Made by a program: the position numbers and the translations under genes
The notes under the pieces: model-generated
What the model was told of the DNA's origin: nothing
Database searches by the model: none
The model's input: the letters and a program-made list of their open reading frames with translations, nothing else
Shown here: positions 6,489-8,857 of the stretch, piece by piece
Numbering within the stretch: position 1 is the stretch's first letter
Layout: every line of letters starts with the position of its first letter
Source: Actinomycetota bacterium
GTDB taxonomy: Bacteria > Actinomycetota > Actinomycetes > S36-B12 > UBA5976
Length of the DNA stretch: 8,857 nt
Assembly (NCBI GenBank): GCA_009923375.1
Contig: RFTO01000038.1
Span: forward strand, 1-8,857
Direction: 5' to 3'

Positions 6489-7613
6489 GTGAGCCACTAC
6501 TCCTTAGATGCCATCGCCGACATCCAACTCAGACTCGGTCGTGCGGCTAATGCTGCTGCACACGCCGGCCACGATGCACTCTTCGTGAGCCCCGGCACAG
6601 ACCTGCGTTACCTCTCGGGTTATGAAGCCAAGCCACTTGAGAGGCTCACGTGTTTGGTCGTGCCCGTCGGCGCCGATCCCTTCATCGTCGTTCCGCTACT
6701 CGAAGAACCCGCAGCAATGGCCAGCCCGATTGGCGACTTGGGTATCGAGGTCGTCACCTGGACTGAGACGCAAAACCCCTATGAGATGACCGCGGCAAAG
6801 CTAGGCGGGCGGGTATCCAGTGTTGCCTTTGATGACCATATGTGGGCTGAGAAGGTTTTCGCCTTCGCCGATGCCATGCCCGGTGTTCATCAATCGGCGG
6901 CGGCAGGGGTGCTCCAGAACTTGCGCATGCGAAAAACTGCTGCAGAAATCGATGGGTTGCGACGTGCTGGCCAGGCCATCGACCAGGTGCACGCCAACAT
7001 GGGCAAGTGGCTACGGGCGGGGCGGACAGAGGCGGAAGTGGCGCGTGACATCACCGATGCCATCGTCGCGGCAGGTCACCAGAAGATGGATTTCGTCATC
7101 GTCGCTAGCGGCCCGAACGGCGCCAGCCCACACCATGAGGCATCATCTCGAGTCATCAACCCAGGTGAGCCGGTCGTCGTCGACATCGGCGGCACAATGC
7201 CCGATGGATACTGCAGTGATTGCACGCGGATGTATTCGATCGGTGAAGCGCCAGAGTTATTCAACCGTTATTACAGCGACCTGCAGAGAGCTCAGCAGTA
7301 CGCGATTGATTCGGTGCGCCCGGGGGTGACCTGCGAATCGATTGATACGGCTGCCAGAAGCGTGCTAATCGACGCCGGATGGGGTGACTACTTCATCCAC
7401 CGCGTTGGTCACGGCATCGGCCTGGATACGCACGAACATCCGTACATGGTGGAAGGGAATCAGACGATTCTCGAAGAAGGAATGGCGTTCAGCATCGAGC
7501 CTGGCGTGTATATCGCCGGTGCGCATGGAGCAAGAATCGAGGACATCGTGGTGTGCGGAGCGGACAGCGCCGATGTGCTGAACCTGCAGACAAGGGAGTT
7601 GGTGGTTCTCTGA
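6489..7613 (+). CDS. M24-family metallopeptidase, Xaa-Pro dipeptidase-like
   Basis: A 374-residue cytoplasmic enzyme with an N-terminal creatinase-like domain (about 10-145) and a C-terminal pita-bread M24 domain (about 155-374). All five dinuclear-metal ligands of the family can be placed: D232 (VVVDIGG), D244 (YCSDCTR), H308 (HRVGHGIGLDTHEHP), E337 (SIEPGVY) and E351 (ARIED). PHHEAS (214-219) and H304 complete the usual active-site surroundings. The two Asp ligands are 12 residues apart, one more than the spacing I recall for most prolidases. The likely reaction is release of an N-terminal residue before proline, but M24 includes creatinases and DMSP lyase (DddP), so the substrate is inferred. 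GTG 6483 is an alternative start adding two residues; 6489 is preferred because of the -10 spacing. Its stop overlaps the acyl-CoA dehydrogenase start. Confidence 0.9.
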   Translation: MSHYSLDAIADIQLRLGRAANAAAHAGHDALFVSPGTDLRYLSGYEAKPLERLTCLVVPVGADPFIVVPLLEEPAAMASPIGDLGIEVVTWTETQNPYEMTAAKLGGRVSSVAFDDHMWAEKVFAFADAMPGVHQSAAAGVLQNLRMRKTAAEIDGLRRAGQAIDQVHANMGKWLRAGRTEAEVARDITDAIVAAGHQKMDFVIVASGPNGASPHHEASSRVINPGEPVVVDIGGTMPDGYCSDCTRMYSIGEAPELFNRYYSDLQRAQQYAIDSVRPGVTCESIDTAARSVLIDAGWGDYFIHRVGHGIGLDTHEHPYMVEGNQTILEEGMAFSIEPGVYIAGAHGARIEDIVVCGADSADVLNLQTRELVVL

Positions 7614-8764
7614 TGGCAACGACGGTGGAACGCGTGTTACCAGATGAGGAGTCGGCGGATCTATTAGAACTCGTCCGCGATGTTTGCGATGGTGAGCTGA
7701 TTCCAAAGGCCGCCGAATATGAGCGCGAGGAACGTTTCCCAAGAGAAGTGTTCACCACCTTGGGGCGCAGTGGGCTCCTCACCCTCAGTCACGATGTTGC
7801 GTGGGGCGGCGGCGGGGTCAAGCAAGAGGTGTACCTGCAGGTGATTGAGGAGCTCAGCGCCGCATGGGTCACCGTCGGCATGGGCACGAGCGTCCATGCC
7901 TTGGGCACACACGCCCTGGCGAAGTACGGGGATGAGGCTCAAAAGGAGAAGTGGCTGCGCGATTCCCTGTCAGGGGAGCGTCTGAATGCTTACTGCCTCT
8001 CCGAGCTCGAAGCCGGCTCGGATGCCGCTGCCCTTAAGACGATGGCCACTCCCAATGCGGATGGCTGGCTACTCAAAGGGTCGAAAGCGTGGATCACGCA
8101 CGGTGGCGTCGCTGACAACTACACAGTTGCCGCTCGCACAGGGGAGGGGGATGACCCCGGTTTCGCCATGTTCTGGGTACCTGCGGATCTTCCAGGCGTG
8201 AGCTTCGGAGAGCCTGAGAAGAAGATGGGCATGCGTGGATCGCATACGGCCCAGGTGCACTTCGACAACGTCCAACTACCTGCGGACGCGCTACTAGGTG
8301 TCCGCGGGCAGGGAATGAAGATGGCGCTAGATGCGCTTAACTATGGACGACTCGCCATCGCTGCCTGCGCAACAGGTGTTGCACAAGCTGCCTATGAGGT
8401 CGCGGCGACATACGCCCGCGAGCGGATGGCATTCGGTAAGCGAATCGGCGAATTCCAAGGCGTGCATTTCATCTTGGCCGACATGGCGACCTCCATCGCC
8501 GCCGCCCGCAATCTCTACCTTGCAGGAGCGCGCCGGCTCGATCTAGGGCTACCAGTAATCAGTGATGCCGCAATGGCCAAGCTGTTTGCAACTGATGCAG
8601 CCATGCAGATCACCACGGATGCCGTGCAGGTCCTCGGAGGTGCCGGCTATACCGAGGACTTCCCGGTTGAGCGTTACATGCGTGAGGTGAAGGTGTTGCA
8701 AATCCTCGAGGGCACAAACCAGATTCAGCGGACGGTCATCGGGCGGGCGATCGTCGGCCGCTAG
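7613..8764 (+). CDS. Acyl-CoA dehydrogenase
   Basis: A 383-residue FAD enzyme that oxidises an acyl-CoA to the 2,3-enoyl-CoA and passes electrons to ETF. The three usual parts are present: N-terminal helices (about 17-125), middle beta domain (127-225) and C-terminal helical bundle (235-383). The family signature CLSELEAGSDAAA is at 128-140 and the second signature QVLGGAGYTEDFPVERYMRE at 339-358. The catalytic base is Glu366 in LEGTNQIQR, the position used by short- and medium-chain and glutaryl-CoA enzymes, unlike the isovaleryl-CoA type. RMAFGKRIGEFQ (271-282) is the FAD-contact region. The ATG shares a base with the peptidase stop (TGATG), with AAGGGAG 14 nt and GGTGG 7 nt upstream, so coupled translation is likely. 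Chain length and pathway cannot be read from sequence. Confidence 0.94.
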   Translation: MATTVERVLPDEESADLLELVRDVCDGELIPKAAEYEREERFPREVFTTLGRSGLLTLSHDVAWGGGGVKQEVYLQVIEELSAAWVTVGMGTSVHALGTHALAKYGDEAQKEKWLRDSLSGERLNAYCLSELEAGSDAAALKTMATPNADGWLLKGSKAWITHGGVADNYTVAARTGEGDDPGFAMFWVPADLPGVSFGEPEKKMGMRGSHTAQVHFDNVQLPADALLGVRGQGMKMALDALNYGRLAIAACATGVAQAAYEVAATYARERMAFGKRIGEFQGVHFILADMATSIAAARNLYLAGARRLDLGLPVISDAAMAKLFATDAAMQITTDAVQVLGGAGYTEDFPVERYMREVKVLQILEGTNQIQRTVIGRAIVGR

Positions 8765-8796
8765 GCAGTCGGACGCGACACACGCTTATCTCAACC

Positions 8797-8857
8797 ATGC
8801 ACACCATCGCGAATCTGCTCACTTTGCGCTTCCTCGTGGCTGCGATCGTCATCATCG
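8797..8857 (+). CDS. Start of a possible membrane protein, cut by window end
   Basis: ATG at 8797 opens a frame of 20 codons that reaches the window edge: MHTIANLLTL then RFLVAAIVII. It is hydrophobic after residue 5 and looks like a first membrane segment. The NLLTLR stretch resembles the N-terminus of CDP-alcohol phosphatidyltransferases such as PgsA (N-x-L-T-x-x-R), but the Arg is one position early and the fragment is too short to decide. No Shine-Dalgarno is seen; TTATCT ends 5 nt before the ATG and might be a -10 of a leaderless gene. The 32 bp between the acyl-CoA dehydrogenase stop and this ATG show no terminator. Confidence 0.35.
   Translation, partial: MHTIANLLTLRFLVAAIVII

Noticed and set aside
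7553..7612. Longer acyl-CoA dehydrogenase starting at ATG 7553
   Set aside because: The extra 20 residues are the peptidase C-terminus in another frame and do not resemble the family N-terminus.
1..8857. parS sites, CRISPR repeats, tRNA/rRNA genes, insertion sequences, attachment sites
   Set aside because: I scanned by eye and found no 16-bp parS palindrome, spaced repeats, cloverleaf, transposase or terminal inverted repeats. A covariance-model or HMM search would be more sensitive.

Overview
The window looks like chromosomal housekeeping DNA from an actinobacterium (Actinomycetota). It is moderately GC-rich by eye, perhaps 55-60%. The order parA, scpA, scpB, rluB, cmk, der is the arrangement known from actinobacteria, for example Mycobacterium tuberculosis Rv1708-Rv1713. 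GTG starts are used, and the stand-alone 5'-3' exonuclease resembles the actinobacterial Rv2090/FenA type. I cannot resolve the lineage below phylum.

Layout. Positions 1-731 hold the 5' part of a parA-family ATPase gene on the minus strand; its 3' end lies outside the window. A 72-bp divergent gap follows. Then comes a tight plus-strand operon (804-5402): scpA, scpB, rluB, cmk and der. Its genes overlap by 1 to 29 nt and look translationally coupled. Der ends facing a convergent minus-strand gene for a stand-alone 5'-3' exonuclease (6449 down to 5475). A very short divergent gap of 39 bp separates the exonuclease from a plus-strand pair: an M24 metallopeptidase (prolidase-like) and an acyl-CoA dehydrogenase, which overlap by 1 nt. 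At the right edge a hydrophobic N-terminus begins (8797) and is cut by the window end.

How the genes fit together. ParA, ScpA and ScpB belong to chromosome segregation and condensation; ScpA and ScpB are the kleisin and winged-helix partners of SMC. RluB and Der act on the large ribosomal subunit (pseudouridylation and 50S assembly), and Cmk feeds CDP/dCDP synthesis. The operon therefore links chromosome organisation, ribosome maturation and nucleotide supply. The peptidase/acyl-CoA dehydrogenase pair looks like a small catabolic unit with unknown substrate.

I see no mobile element, CRISPR array, tRNA/rRNA gene, prophage or defence system, and no convincing new multi-gene system. The points worth a second look are small: the divergent orientation of parA, a long acidic N-terminal extension and an altered G5 motif in Der, an imperfect duplication at the 3' end of the exonuclease gene, a compact divergent promoter that may give two leaderless mRNAs, and the peptidase/dehydrogenase coupling.
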